This document shows, in pieces, positions 1 to 5,152 of a stretch of 5,152 bases of DNA. The notes under the pieces are model-generated. The model did no database searches, was not told where the DNA came from, and worked only from the letters and a program-made list of their open reading frames with translations. The stretch's first letter is position 1; each line of letters starts with the position of its first letter. The DNA is taken from positions 1 through 5,152 of the forward strand of contig JAHDDA010000203.1 in the NCBI GenBank assembly GCA_020629595.1, read 5' to 3'. The DNA is from Chitinophagales bacterium (GTDB taxonomy: Bacteria; Bacteroidota; Bacteroidia; Chitinophagales; UBA2359). A program made the translations under genes and the position numbers.

Positions 1-15
1 ATCCTGCCACCCCGA
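1..15 (+). tRNA. 3' end of a tRNA gene, probably tRNA-Pro (5'-partial)
   Basis: The first bases fit the end of a tRNA: AT closing a T-loop (1-2), CCTGC as the 3' side of the T-stem (3-7), CACCCCG as the 3' side of the acceptor stem (8-14) and discriminator A (15). The implied 5' acceptor strand, CGGGGTG, is typical of bacterial tRNA-Pro, which unusually begins with C. CCA is not encoded (CAC follows), so it would be added after transcription. The anticodon is outside the window, so the Pro assignment rests on the acceptor stem and on recalled similarity. The hairpin just downstream on the same strand supports a transcript ending here. Confidence 0.68.
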
Positions 16-22
16 CACAAAT

Positions 23-55
23 AAAAGCCTGTAAGTCAATGACTTATGGGCTTTT
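23..55 (+). terminator. Probable intrinsic terminator of the tRNA transcript, possibly bidirectional
   Basis: Bases 23-37 pair with 41-55 in a continuous 15-bp stem closed by an AAT loop (38-40). As plus-strand RNA all 15 positions pair, two of them as G-U wobbles (30/48 and 31/47). As minus-strand RNA those two become A-C mismatches, so the hairpin suits the tRNA-side transcript better. The stem begins AAAA and ends TTTT, and a second TTTT follows at 60-63 after GGGG, so the T-tract is interrupted. It starts 7 bases after the tRNA end. It also lies about 90 bases past the stop of the minus-strand gene and could end that transcript less efficiently. Confidence 0.7.
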
Positions 56-145
56 GGGGTTTTATAAGATTGGGCTTTGAAAATTTACTTACACACTAAA
101 CTTATTTTTTAACTCCTTTTTTGTGGTTTTTACATACTACTTATA

Positions 146-3100
146 TTATAACTGTACTGAAAGTTCACCAACCTTACTTCTATTCAATAACCATAAGTTA
201 TAATCAAGATTATTCACTATACCATTTCCATCACCATCATAACTTAAGTATTGATTTACGGCAGCGTTGTTTGATGCCCATAAATTATAATCAAGATTAT
301 TAATTATACCATTTCCATCAAAATCACCACAGTAAAGTACAAAATTAACTGTGCTTTGTAATTGTTTTAATTGGTTTGCACCTAAAGCAGAACTAGAAGA
401 GTTTGTAAAATCCATTAGATTAAATGTAAGTAAGTTAACTTCTTGAGCCGAAATAACACCAAGGTGCGATTTATGGTAAATAGCAACGTGGTATGTATTG
501 TTTGGAGGTGAATTAAACTGTACACCTGGTAAGCCATCAATGTCATAAACAGTTCCATTGGCGTATAATAAGGCTGCCTTTCTTTCAATGACAATGTCGG
601 GATTATTGTTGTTTCTAAGTTCAACTAACACCCAATCAACAACTTGTGTATCAAACGAAGATACGTTTGATACCATTTCGTTACCATTATAAAAATAAGG
701 TGCATTGTTGTACGGTTGATTAGGATTAATAATTGCATTGGTTCTAAGTTTTGTACTCATTAAATTTGAATTAGATTCAAGGAAGCCCTCCAAACAAATT
801 CGCATATTTACTCTACCAATATAGTTGTCATTTAAGCCTGGGTATTGATCATTAGCATCACAAATTCCGTCTAAATCGGCATCTTCAAAAGTACCAACAC
901 AATTACAGTTAGCATCGTACATATCAAAAGTGGTACAACTATCGTTATCATCACATAAAGTTCCTTCAACAAGGCAAGGTGAAGACACTAATACTTTAAA
1001 CTGTACACAATCTGAGACTACCGCCATTCCACTACCATAAAATGCTTTAACATATATTTCGTGAATACCTACTTGAGTATTGCCCCATAAACCGTCTAAA
1101 TTATTACCCGTAGTTGTATCAACCAAAGTATCATCAATGTAGTATTCAACTTTGCTCACATTATCTAAGCTAAATGAGATATTAATAGGTAATTGTATAT
1201 TTTCTTCTACTTCATCGCCATCTGAAGGATAATCTACAGATAAAGTAATAGAAGACTCAGGGGCAATAGGGGTTATGTCGTCAATTTGTTTTAGAAAAGC
1301 AACTAATCTATTTAAATCGGTTGCCGATAAAGAAGATATGTCTGTGTGTTTCCCATCGGGATTATGTGTTGTTAGTACCTCTTTTAAATTACTTGCCGAG
1401 CCATCGTGTAAATAAGGAGCTGTGTACCAAAGCCCTTTCAAAGTAGGTACATCTAAGCCAAGTAAATTACTTCCCAATCTAGAACCCGATGTGTTTTTTA
1501 ATGTACCAACATCGTATAAGTAGTTGGCGTTGCTATTGGTGTAATCACTTCCCGAATGGCAGTTGTAACATTCAAGCTGCATAAAAATATCTCTACCTAA
1601 AACTGCATCATTGGTTAAACTTCCGTTGTTGTTTTTGTAGGGGCTTTTGGGAAATGAATTTAATGACTCGACATAAGCCGCCAATGCGTCTAAATCTGTA
1701 GATTTACCTGCTTTTGAATCACCTAATGCTTCTTTTGTTGTACCTGAAAAATAATCATTATCGGTCATTAAGCCCGTTCCATTATTCAATTCTCTAATCT
1801 GAATTTCAAAATCGTGTACTTCATCAAAATTTCCTGTCCAGTGTAATTTTCCGTGTCCTATACCCGATTTGCCTCTTAAATCTATGGTGTTTCTTAAACC
1901 TTCTCCTAAGTTGCTAATATCCCATACTTGCCCATCTTGCCCGCCATCTAAGTGGCAAGAAGCACACGACATATAGCCATCTTCATTTAATTTCAATGAA
2001 GTAGCATCATAAAATATTTTTTTACCTTGTAGTATATTCAATGCAAGCGTTTCATTATCTACGGTTGGTACGGTGGCTATTTTATTGTAGGTACTTCCGC
2101 CATAAATGATATCCGAAACATCAAAAACTGTTAGGCTTCTATCCATAAAGTTTAGGCTATATAATCTTTTAACCGAATTGTCATAGTAAATATGTGTGGG
2201 GACATCTTCACAGGGTAAACGTGCAATTTCTTGTTTCGAGTTTGCATCAAGAACAAAAATCTCTTTATTACCTGGTAATGCAACAAATACCACATCGCCA
2301 AGTGTACTAAAAGTAACAGAATGACAACGATCACTATTATCAATATCTGTTCTTTCGTTTAGTGTTTCGGTATCGGAACTAAGCTGAATAACAGAAGTAA
2401 TTGCTCTTACTGTATTATCGTGCTGAAGCGGTTGTCCATCTCTTATTAAGCCTCTTTTTATATTATCTTTTTTCGAAGCAACCCAGGCTTCATTTCCATC
2501 TGGGCTTAAAGTAATGCCTGTTAAATAATTCGGAATTCCTCTTGCGAATTTACTTTCATCAATACCCACAGATTCGCTTAAAGTAATTGTTTTATCAATT
2601 GAAAATGAAGCAGTATTTATTTTATAAACTTTGGCAGTTTCATTTGCAGAAATTAATTGAGTAACATATAAAAAAGCTCCCGTACTGTTTAGAGCCATTG
2701 CTCCTAATGTGGGTGCAAGCTCGTTTGAAATTTCGGGCATATTTAACTCGTTGGTAATAGTTTTTGAAGTGGTATTTACTTCAATAACTTTTCCAGTAGC
2801 TTCTAAAGCAATATAAACTTTGCTTAAAGTGTGATTGGCTAATATGGCTGTGGGTTGTGAGGCGTTGGGTAAACTTATAGTTTGAATTACGTTATATGAA
2901 AATTTGTCGATTATCGAAATATTATTACTTTGTTTGTTAAGTACCCATATTTCGTTGCCTACATTACATAGCGATACAGGTTTTATCCCAACTGGTGTTT
3001 CTGCCAATTTATTTAAAGTAAGGTAGTTAACAAAAGTAACGGTGTTTGCATCTTGATTTACAGTACAAATATTATCCTCTGATTTAATAATAGCAGTACT

Positions 3101-5152
3101 TTCAATGGGGGGATTAGAGGTAAGGGTATTGTAAACAATTTGAGTGAAAGAAATAGAATTAACTAGCGTAGGAAGTGTTGTTGTTGGTTCTGGATTTACT
3201 CTTAAATAATCGATATTAGGACCAGCAGAACCAGCGGTAGCTGATAATCGAATTGTATTATTTCCAGCATTTAATGTAATATTCGGAATGGCAATTTCGG
3301 TATAATTAGTCCAAGCACCTAAGCCAGAAAAATCTACTAATACATCATTTCCTCCATTTACAGATAAGTGTAAAGGTCTGTTACCGCTTGCTAAAGCATA
3401 AGAAAAATATAATGTTTCAACAGAAGTATCATTTCGGTTGATATTCCACTCTACATAAACGTTTTCACCTGTTGAAGATGGATAATCTGCAAATCCTGTA
3501 CCTGAATATCCTAAATTATTTGCCGCCTGAACTACTCCACCACTTAATATTGCACCTTCTGCCTCATAAACCGATTGAGCGTTTGCCGTTTCATAAATAT
3601 TAAGTGTTACAGGGTATCTACCTGGTTCACTATATTGATAGTTTGCCGAAGTGCCTGCCACTACACTGCCATCGCCTGTTTCCCATTCGTAAATAAAATT
3701 GGGTTCGGGATTTATCATAAACCAATTTGATTGCTCAGAAACCTCTATTGGTTGAATAGGTCCAATGGAGGGGTCGCCATTATTATTTATAGTGCTACCT
3801 GTTGTAAACGTTGAAATAAAGTTGCTTTGCATAGTATTTCCAACTAGGTCCTTTATGCCATTTTGTGGAATTACAATTTCGTAAGTGGTGTAAGGTAGTA
3901 ATAATTCATCAGGTTCAAAGTTGAGTGTAGTATAAGTCCAACCCCATTTTCCCGAAACTGCTTGTCCTCCAACAGGACGTACCATAAAGCTTGATAAATC
4001 TACCGACTCAAAGTCAATCCAATCACTTATTGAAAGCCCTACTTTTGAGGAAATGGGTTGGTTTGTACTTAAATTAACAGGGTTTACATACATTACTTCT
4101 GGTGGGTTTGTATCTGGATTTTGTTCGTGTACCGCAAGCACTGCTCCTACATAGCCATTTACATTTTGGTCATCTGCTATAATTAGTAAGTTACCAATTG
4201 CACAGCTAAACTGATCATCCCAACGTTCATCTCGACCTTCTATTCTTCTAACAAGTGTAGGATTGGTAACATCAGAAATATCATATTTATAAACTCCTTG
4301 TGTACCTCCTCTTAAACCACCAAGAAACAAATGTCTATCATCAAATGATACATATTCTGATTTAGGAATAGTTTGAGTGTGGAGTAAATTTATATTTGTA
4401 GGGTCTGATGTAACATCAAAAACCCTATAAGGATCTATTAAGGTTGCGTGGTTTCCATAAAATCCACCAATATAACTATTATCATTTGATATCCAACTAT
4501 CAAGTAAAAACGGATTTACGCTATCGCTAATATCCAAAGTAGCTATTCCTGCGTGTCCTTTTGGTGAGGTAACTACCAATAAATTACCCACAGCAAATAA
4601 TGGTCCTGCGAAAATATTTCCTATTTGATCAACACCAATCGTATTTACTAAAACAGGATCGGCTTTATCGCTTGCATCCACTATATAAATACCATTGTTT
4701 GTTGCTCCTAAATAAATGTAATCGCCCTGCCAACATACTCCCCATAAAGCATTAGAAACATCACCATAGTTTATCCCAGGTAACTCCATAGCCGACACAT
4801 AAACTACATTAGTTGGATCTGTAAGATTCCAAATATCAATTCCTTTTCCTGAAACTGTACATAAATAGGTATTGCCATCATTATCCTTATGATAGGAAAT
4901 CTGATGACTTTCTGCCTCTCCGTTGGCGTGAACACTTAAAAATTCAGTTTGAAAAACTGGATTATATGGGTCTGAAATATCCCAAACTTCATGTGCTGCA
5001 TTTCCCGCTAAAATAGCATAACCATTTACAACAGAAGGCTGGTTTAAGTGTTTTGTACTTAATTGGGGACTAATAATTTCTCCAACTTCAGCGGCAGGGT
5101 AGCTCTGATTAGGTAATTGCCCAAAAATGTAGCAGTAATTAAAAATAATTAA
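146..5152 (-). CDS. Giant exported multidomain di-haem cytochrome (LVIVD and YVTN propellers, CBM, MauG/CCP-like domain), 5'-partial
   Basis: The frame is open without a stop from the window edge to TAA at 146-148 (1668 residues visible). There is no ATG among its first 118 codons, and the first visible residues (LIIFNYCYIFGQ) look like the hydrophobic part and cleavage region of a signal peptide, so the start is probably only a few codons beyond base 5152. A GTG at 4796-4798 is not the start: the codons before it encode two intact LVIVD repeats. Domains run in order: LVIVD propeller, Ig-like (Big_5), PKD, CBM6/35-like module, YVTN propeller, di-haem MauG/cytochrome c peroxidase-like domain with CASCH and CYNCH, Ig-like, Cys-rich/TSP3 linker, C-terminal module, two EF-hand loops. 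The CxxCH motifs imply covalent haem attachment outside the cytoplasm. By family, the di-haem domain suggests an oxidase or peroxidase; the substrate is unknown. No classical type IX secretion tail is seen after the EF-hands. The gene stands alone here and converges on a tRNA gene. No frameshift is apparent. Confidence 0.95.
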   Translation of the reverse strand, partial: LIIFNYCYIFGQLPNQSYPAAEVGEIISPQLSTKHLNQPSVVNGYAILAGNAAHEVWDISDPYNPVFQTEFLSVHANGEAESHQISYHKDNDGNTYLCTVSGKGIDIWNLTDPTNVVYVSAMELPGINYGDVSNALWGVCWQGDYIYLGATNNGIYIVDASDKADPVLVNTIGVDQIGNIFAGPLFAVGNLLVVTSPKGHAGIATLDISDSVNPFLLDSWISNDNSYIGGFYGNHATLIDPYRVFDVTSDPTNINLLHTQTIPKSEYVSFDDRHLFLGGLRGGTQGVYKYDISDVTNPTLVRRIEGRDERWDDQFSCAIGNLLIIADDQNVNGYVGAVLAVHEQNPDTNPPEVMYVNPVNLSTNQPISSKVGLSISDWIDFESVDLSSFMVRPVGGQAVSGKWGWTYTTLNFEPDELLLPYTTYEIVIPQNGIKDLVGNTMQSNFISTFTTGSTINNNGDPSIGPIQPIEVSEQSNWFMINPEPNFIYEWETGDGSVVAGTSANYQYSEPGRYPVTLNIYETANAQSVYEAEGAILSGGVVQAANNLGYSGTGFADYPSSTGENVYVEWNINRNDTSVETLYFSYALASGNRPLHLSVNGGNDVLVDFSGLGAWTNYTEIAIPNITLNAGNNTIRLSATAGSAGPNIDYLRVNPEPTTTLPTLVNSISFTQIVYNTLTSNPPIESTAIIKSEDNICTVNQDANTVTFVNYLTLNKLAETPVGIKPVSLCNVGNEIWVLNKQSNNISIIDKFSYNVIQTISLPNASQPTAILANHTLSKVYIALEATGKVIEVNTTSKTITNELNMPEISNELAPTLGAMALNSTGAFLYVTQLISANETAKVYKINTASFSIDKTITLSESVGIDESKFARGIPNYLTGITLSPDGNEAWVASKKDNIKRGLIRDGQPLQHDNTVRAITSVIQLSSDTETLNERTDIDNSDRCHSVTFSTLGDVVFVALPGNKEIFVLDANSKQEIARLPCEDVPTHIYYDNSVKRLYSLNFMDRSLTVFDVSDIIYGGSTYNKIATVPTVDNETLALNILQGKKIFYDATSLKLNEDGYMSCASCHLDGGQDGQVWDISNLGEGLRNTIDLRGKSGIGHGKLHWTGNFDEVHDFEIQIRELNNGTGLMTDNDYFSGTTKEALGDSKAGKSTDLDALAAYVESLNSFPKSPYKNNNGSLTNDAVLGRDIFMQLECYNCHSGSDYTNSNANYLYDVGTLKNTSGSRLGSNLLGLDVPTLKGLWYTAPYLHDGSASNLKEVLTTHNPDGKHTDISSLSATDLNRLVAFLKQIDDITPIAPESSITLSVDYPSDGDEVEENIQLPINISFSLDNVSKVEYYIDDTLVDTTTGNNLDGLWGNTQVGIHEIYVKAFYGSGMAVVSDCVQFKVLVSSPCLVEGTLCDDNDSCTTFDMYDANCNCVGTFEDADLDGICDANDQYPGLNDNYIGRVNMRICLEGFLESNSNLMSTKLRTNAIINPNQPYNNAPYFYNGNEMVSNVSSFDTQVVDWVLVELRNNNNPDIVIERKAALLYANGTVYDIDGLPGVQFNSPPNNTYHVAIYHKSHLGVISAQEVNLLTFNLMDFTNSSSSALGANQLKQLQSTVNFVLYCGDFDGNGIINNLDYNLWASNNAAVNQYLSYDGDGNGIVNNLDYNLWLLNRSKVGELSVQL
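179..331 (-). other. Tandem EF-hand/dockerin-like calcium-binding pair (residues 1608-1658)
   Basis: Two 12-residue loops, DFDGNGIINNLD (290-325) and DGDGNGIVNNLD (203-238), have Asp, Asp, Asn and Asp at positions 1, 3, 5 and 12. Each is followed by YNLW. Asp rather than Glu at position 12 is usual for dockerin-type loops. They are spaced 29 residues apart, and only 10 residues (SKVGELSVQL) follow before the stop. Calcium binding is inferred from the motif. Classical dockerins bind cohesins, but no cohesin is present here, so a structural or anchoring role is as likely. Confidence 0.78.
191..326. repeat. Direct repeat, two 49-base copies at 87-base spacing, inside the EF-hand coding region
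   Basis: Bases 191-239 and 278-326 match at 44 of 49 positions by eye. The period is exactly 29 codons, so the reading frame is kept. Each copy encodes the loop-plus-helix DGDGNGIVNNLDYNLW or DFDGNGIINNLDYNLW. The near-identity at DNA level, beyond what the protein motif needs, suggests a recent duplication or gene conversion. Confidence 0.85.
335..823 (-). other. Bacteroidota C-terminal surface-protein module (residues about 1444-1606)
   Basis: It begins VNMRICLEGFLESNSNLMSTKLR, has a PNQPYNNAPYFYNG segment, a VVDWVLVELRNN core, ERKAALLYANGTVYDIDG, YHVAIYHKSHLGVIS and an LMDFT strand. I recall this order from the C-terminal parts of many large exported Bacteroidota proteins, often annotated as haemagglutinin-like; I cannot name a Pfam family. 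It directly precedes the EF-hand pair, as in those proteins. Probably involved in display or anchoring rather than catalysis. Confidence 0.6.
839..979 (-). other. Cys-rich linker with thrombospondin-3-like calcium repeat (residues about 1392-1438)
   Basis: Six Cys lie within about 39 residues (PCLVEGTLCDDNDSC, then DANCNCVGTF, then GICDAND). The end, DADLDGICDANDQYPG, matches the Asp-rich thrombospondin type 3 pattern D-x-D-x-D-G-x-x-D-x-x-D that binds calcium. The 'GTLCDDNDSCTT...DANCNCVGTFEDADLDGICD' arrangement, as I recall it, recurs before C-terminal modules in Saprospiria-type proteins. The Cys probably form disulfides, consistent with export. Confidence 0.72.
989..1258 (-). other. Ig-like domain (Big_17-like, residues about 1299-1388)
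   Basis: The segment reads as an Ig-like fold: ITLSVDYPSDGDEVEE, LPINISFSL, VSKVEYYIDDTLVDTTT, LDGLWGN, VGIHEIYVKAFYGSG and CVQFKVLV. The 'V.~VEyyiDg.lv.t' and 'G.h.iyvkA' strands are typical of Ig-like domains appended to exported Bacteroidota enzymes. It separates the haem domain from the C-terminal modules. Confidence 0.72.
1283..2050 (-). other. Di-haem MauG/cytochrome c peroxidase-like domain (residues about 1035-1290)
   Basis: There are two covalent haem c sites: CASCH (1952-1966, residues 1063-1067) and CYNCH (1556-1570, residues 1195-1199). The first follows a GKKIFYDA helix and precedes DGQVWD, GLRNTIDLRGK and HGKLHWTGNFDEVHDFE. The second follows GRDIFMQL and precedes DVPTLKGLWYTAPYLHDGSA and a closing helix LNRLVAFLKQI. 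The PTL...TAPYLHDG signature is that of the MauG/bacterial CCP family. No Met occurs after the second CxxCH within the domain, so the Met ligand of the high-potential haem in classical CCPs appears absent; Tyr or His may serve instead. Likely a redox enzyme using an oxidant outside the cytoplasm; the substrate is unknown. Confidence 0.88.
2060..3097 (-). other. YVTN-type beta-propeller domain (residues about 686-1031)
   Basis: About seven repeats can be laid out, each with a strand such as EIWVLNKQSNNISIID, KVYIALEATGKVIEVN, FLYVTQ...KVYKIN, EAWVAS, VVFVALPGNKEIFVLD or RLYSLNFMDRSLTVFD. These are followed by strands like VIQTISLPNASQPTAI, with SPDG or STLG turns. This is the YVTN/lactonase-like propeller pattern. 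The fifth blade carries a long insertion (DNIKRGLIRDGQPLQHD onward). The domain runs straight into the haem domain, an arrangement I recall from other bacterial propeller-cytochrome proteins, where it probably shapes access to the haems. Confidence 0.8.
3191..3571 (-). other. Carbohydrate-binding module, CBM6/CBM35-like (residues about 528-654)
   Basis: It begins YEAEGAILSGG and continues with NLGYSGTGFADYP, an EWNIN strand, LYFSYALASGNRPLHLSVNG, the GAWTNY segment, the LNAGNNTIRLSA strand and a closing NIDYLRV. These are the family landmarks in order: AE near the N-terminus, GYSGTG, an RYA-like strand, VNG, a Trp, L-x-A-G-x-N-T-I and DYLRV. Members bind glycans, often as accessory modules of exported enzymes. 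The ligand cannot be predicted. Its presence suggests the protein attaches to a polysaccharide or glycosylated surface. Confidence 0.8.
3590..3772 (-). other. PKD-like domain (residues about 461-521)
   Basis: The core EWETGDGSVVAGTSANYQYSEPGRYPVTLNI (written here in pieces: EWETGDG, then ANYQYSEPGRY, then PVTLNI) matches the PKD pattern W-x-x-G-D-G ... Y-x-Y-x-x-x-G-x-Y-x-V-T-L. The domain seems to lack its last strand, because a carbohydrate-binding module begins about 8 residues later. A candidate for that strand lies after the module, at about 3110-3163 (SISFTQIVYN). Confidence 0.75.
3797..4114 (-). other. Bacterial Ig-like domain, Big_5/SbsA type (residues about 347-452)
   Basis: The segment opens with PPEVMYVNPVNLSTNQP, contains a central FMVRPVGG...VSGKW strand pair, then LNFEPDELLLPYTTYEIVI and GIKDLVGNTM, and closes with FTTG. 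This is the usual order of the Big_5 family: 'P.d....v..n..i', 'l.p...L.~~t.Y.v.v', 'v.D..Gn', 'F.T'. It directly follows the LVIVD propeller and is probably a rigid spacer. Confidence 0.8.
4121..5032 (-). other. LVIVD-repeat beta-propeller domain (residues about 41-344)
   Basis: Seven repeats alternate a hydrophobic strand (such as YAILAG, YIYLGAT, LLVVTS, HLFLGG, LLIIAD) with a D-I-S-D-x-x-N-P-type turn. The turns are WDISDPYNP, WNLTDPTN, VDASDKADP, LDISDSVNP, FDVTSDPTN, YDISDVTNP and a degenerate VLAVHEQNP. This matches the LVIVD family found in exported bacterial proteins, and seven units fit a closed seven-bladed propeller. The first two repeats lie upstream of the GTG at 4796-4798, showing the coding region continues past it. 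Likely a scaffold or binding platform; no catalytic residues are evident. Confidence 0.85.
5117..5152 (-). other. C-terminal part of a signal peptide (partial)
   Basis: Residues 1-12 (LIIFNYCYIFGQ) are hydrophobic and aromatic and are followed by a polar Asn/Gln/Ser/Pro-rich stretch, as at a signal peptidase I site of the FGQ or FSQ kind common in Bacteroidota. The Cys at residue 7 is not in a lipobox context (FNYC), so a lipoprotein is not supported. The charged N-region and start codon are outside the window. Confidence 0.6.

Noticed and set aside
121..303. A 60-codon plus-strand open frame with a His-rich stretch
   Set aside because: It lies opposite the EF-hand repeats of the large gene; the His run is the antisense of the Asp/Gly codons. 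No family resemblance is seen, and its frame is explained by the repeat.
191..326. The two 49-base repeats as a mobile-element end or the start of a CRISPR array
   Set aside because: There are only two copies, the spacing is exactly 29 codons and both encode calcium-binding loops, so protein duplication explains them.
415..624. A 69-codon minus-strand open frame
   Set aside because: It sits out of frame within the well-supported C-terminal module of the large gene and resembles no protein.
2315..2332. A Cys-His pair (DRCHS) in the YVTN propeller as a third haem site
   Set aside because: It has no second Cys three residues before the Cys-His, so it is not a CxxCH motif.
2152..2343. A 63-codon minus-strand open frame with a hydrophobic, membrane-like N-terminus
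   Set aside because: It is a shifted reading of a propeller blade; the hydrophobic run comes from AT-rich beta-strand codons. The main frame there is intact.
4796..4798. GTG as the start codon of the large gene
   Set aside because: The open frame continues to the window edge and encodes LVIVD repeats; no ribosome binding site is visible before the GTG.
5129..5140. Lipoprotein lipobox around the Cys at residue 7
   Set aside because: The preceding residues FNY do not fit the L-[AS]-[GA]-C pattern; a signal peptidase I type end is more likely.

Overview
This window is almost entirely one very large minus-strand gene. It is open from the right edge (base 5152) to a TAA at 146-148, giving 1668 visible residues, and its start codon lies beyond the window. 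The left edge holds the last bases of a plus-strand tRNA gene, probably tRNA-Pro, followed by a hairpin that looks like its terminator. The two genes converge tail to tail across about 130 bases.

The DNA is AT-rich. Three protein signatures point to the Bacteroidota, most like the Saprospiria/Lewinella side: a Cys-rich linker ending in a thrombospondin-3-like Asp repeat, a C-terminal module with a VDWVLVELR core, and paired DxDxNGI EF-hand loops. The tRNA-Pro end carries no encoded CCA. The exact taxon is an inference; no marker gene is present.

The big gene encodes an exported multidomain haem protein. In order (residue 1 is the codon at 5150-5152) it has: the end of a signal peptide; a seven-repeat LVIVD beta-propeller (41-344); a Big_5-type Ig-like domain (347-452); a PKD domain (461-521); a CBM6/CBM35-like carbohydrate-binding module (528-654); a YVTN-type beta-propeller of about seven blades (686-1031); a MauG/cytochrome c peroxidase-like di-haem domain with two CxxCH motifs (1035-1290); another Ig-like domain (1299-1388); a Cys-rich/TSP3-like linker (1392-1438); a Bacteroidota C-terminal module (1444-1606); and a tandem EF-hand/dockerin-like pair (1608-1658). 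One reading is a surface or periplasmic di-haem oxidase or peroxidase. In that reading the propellers and Ig-like domains form the scaffold, the CBM docks it to a glycan, and calcium stabilises its C-terminal end. The substrate cannot be read from the sequence.

No mobile element, CRISPR array, riboswitch or second protein-coding gene is supported. The gene's promoter and ribosome binding site lie outside the window.
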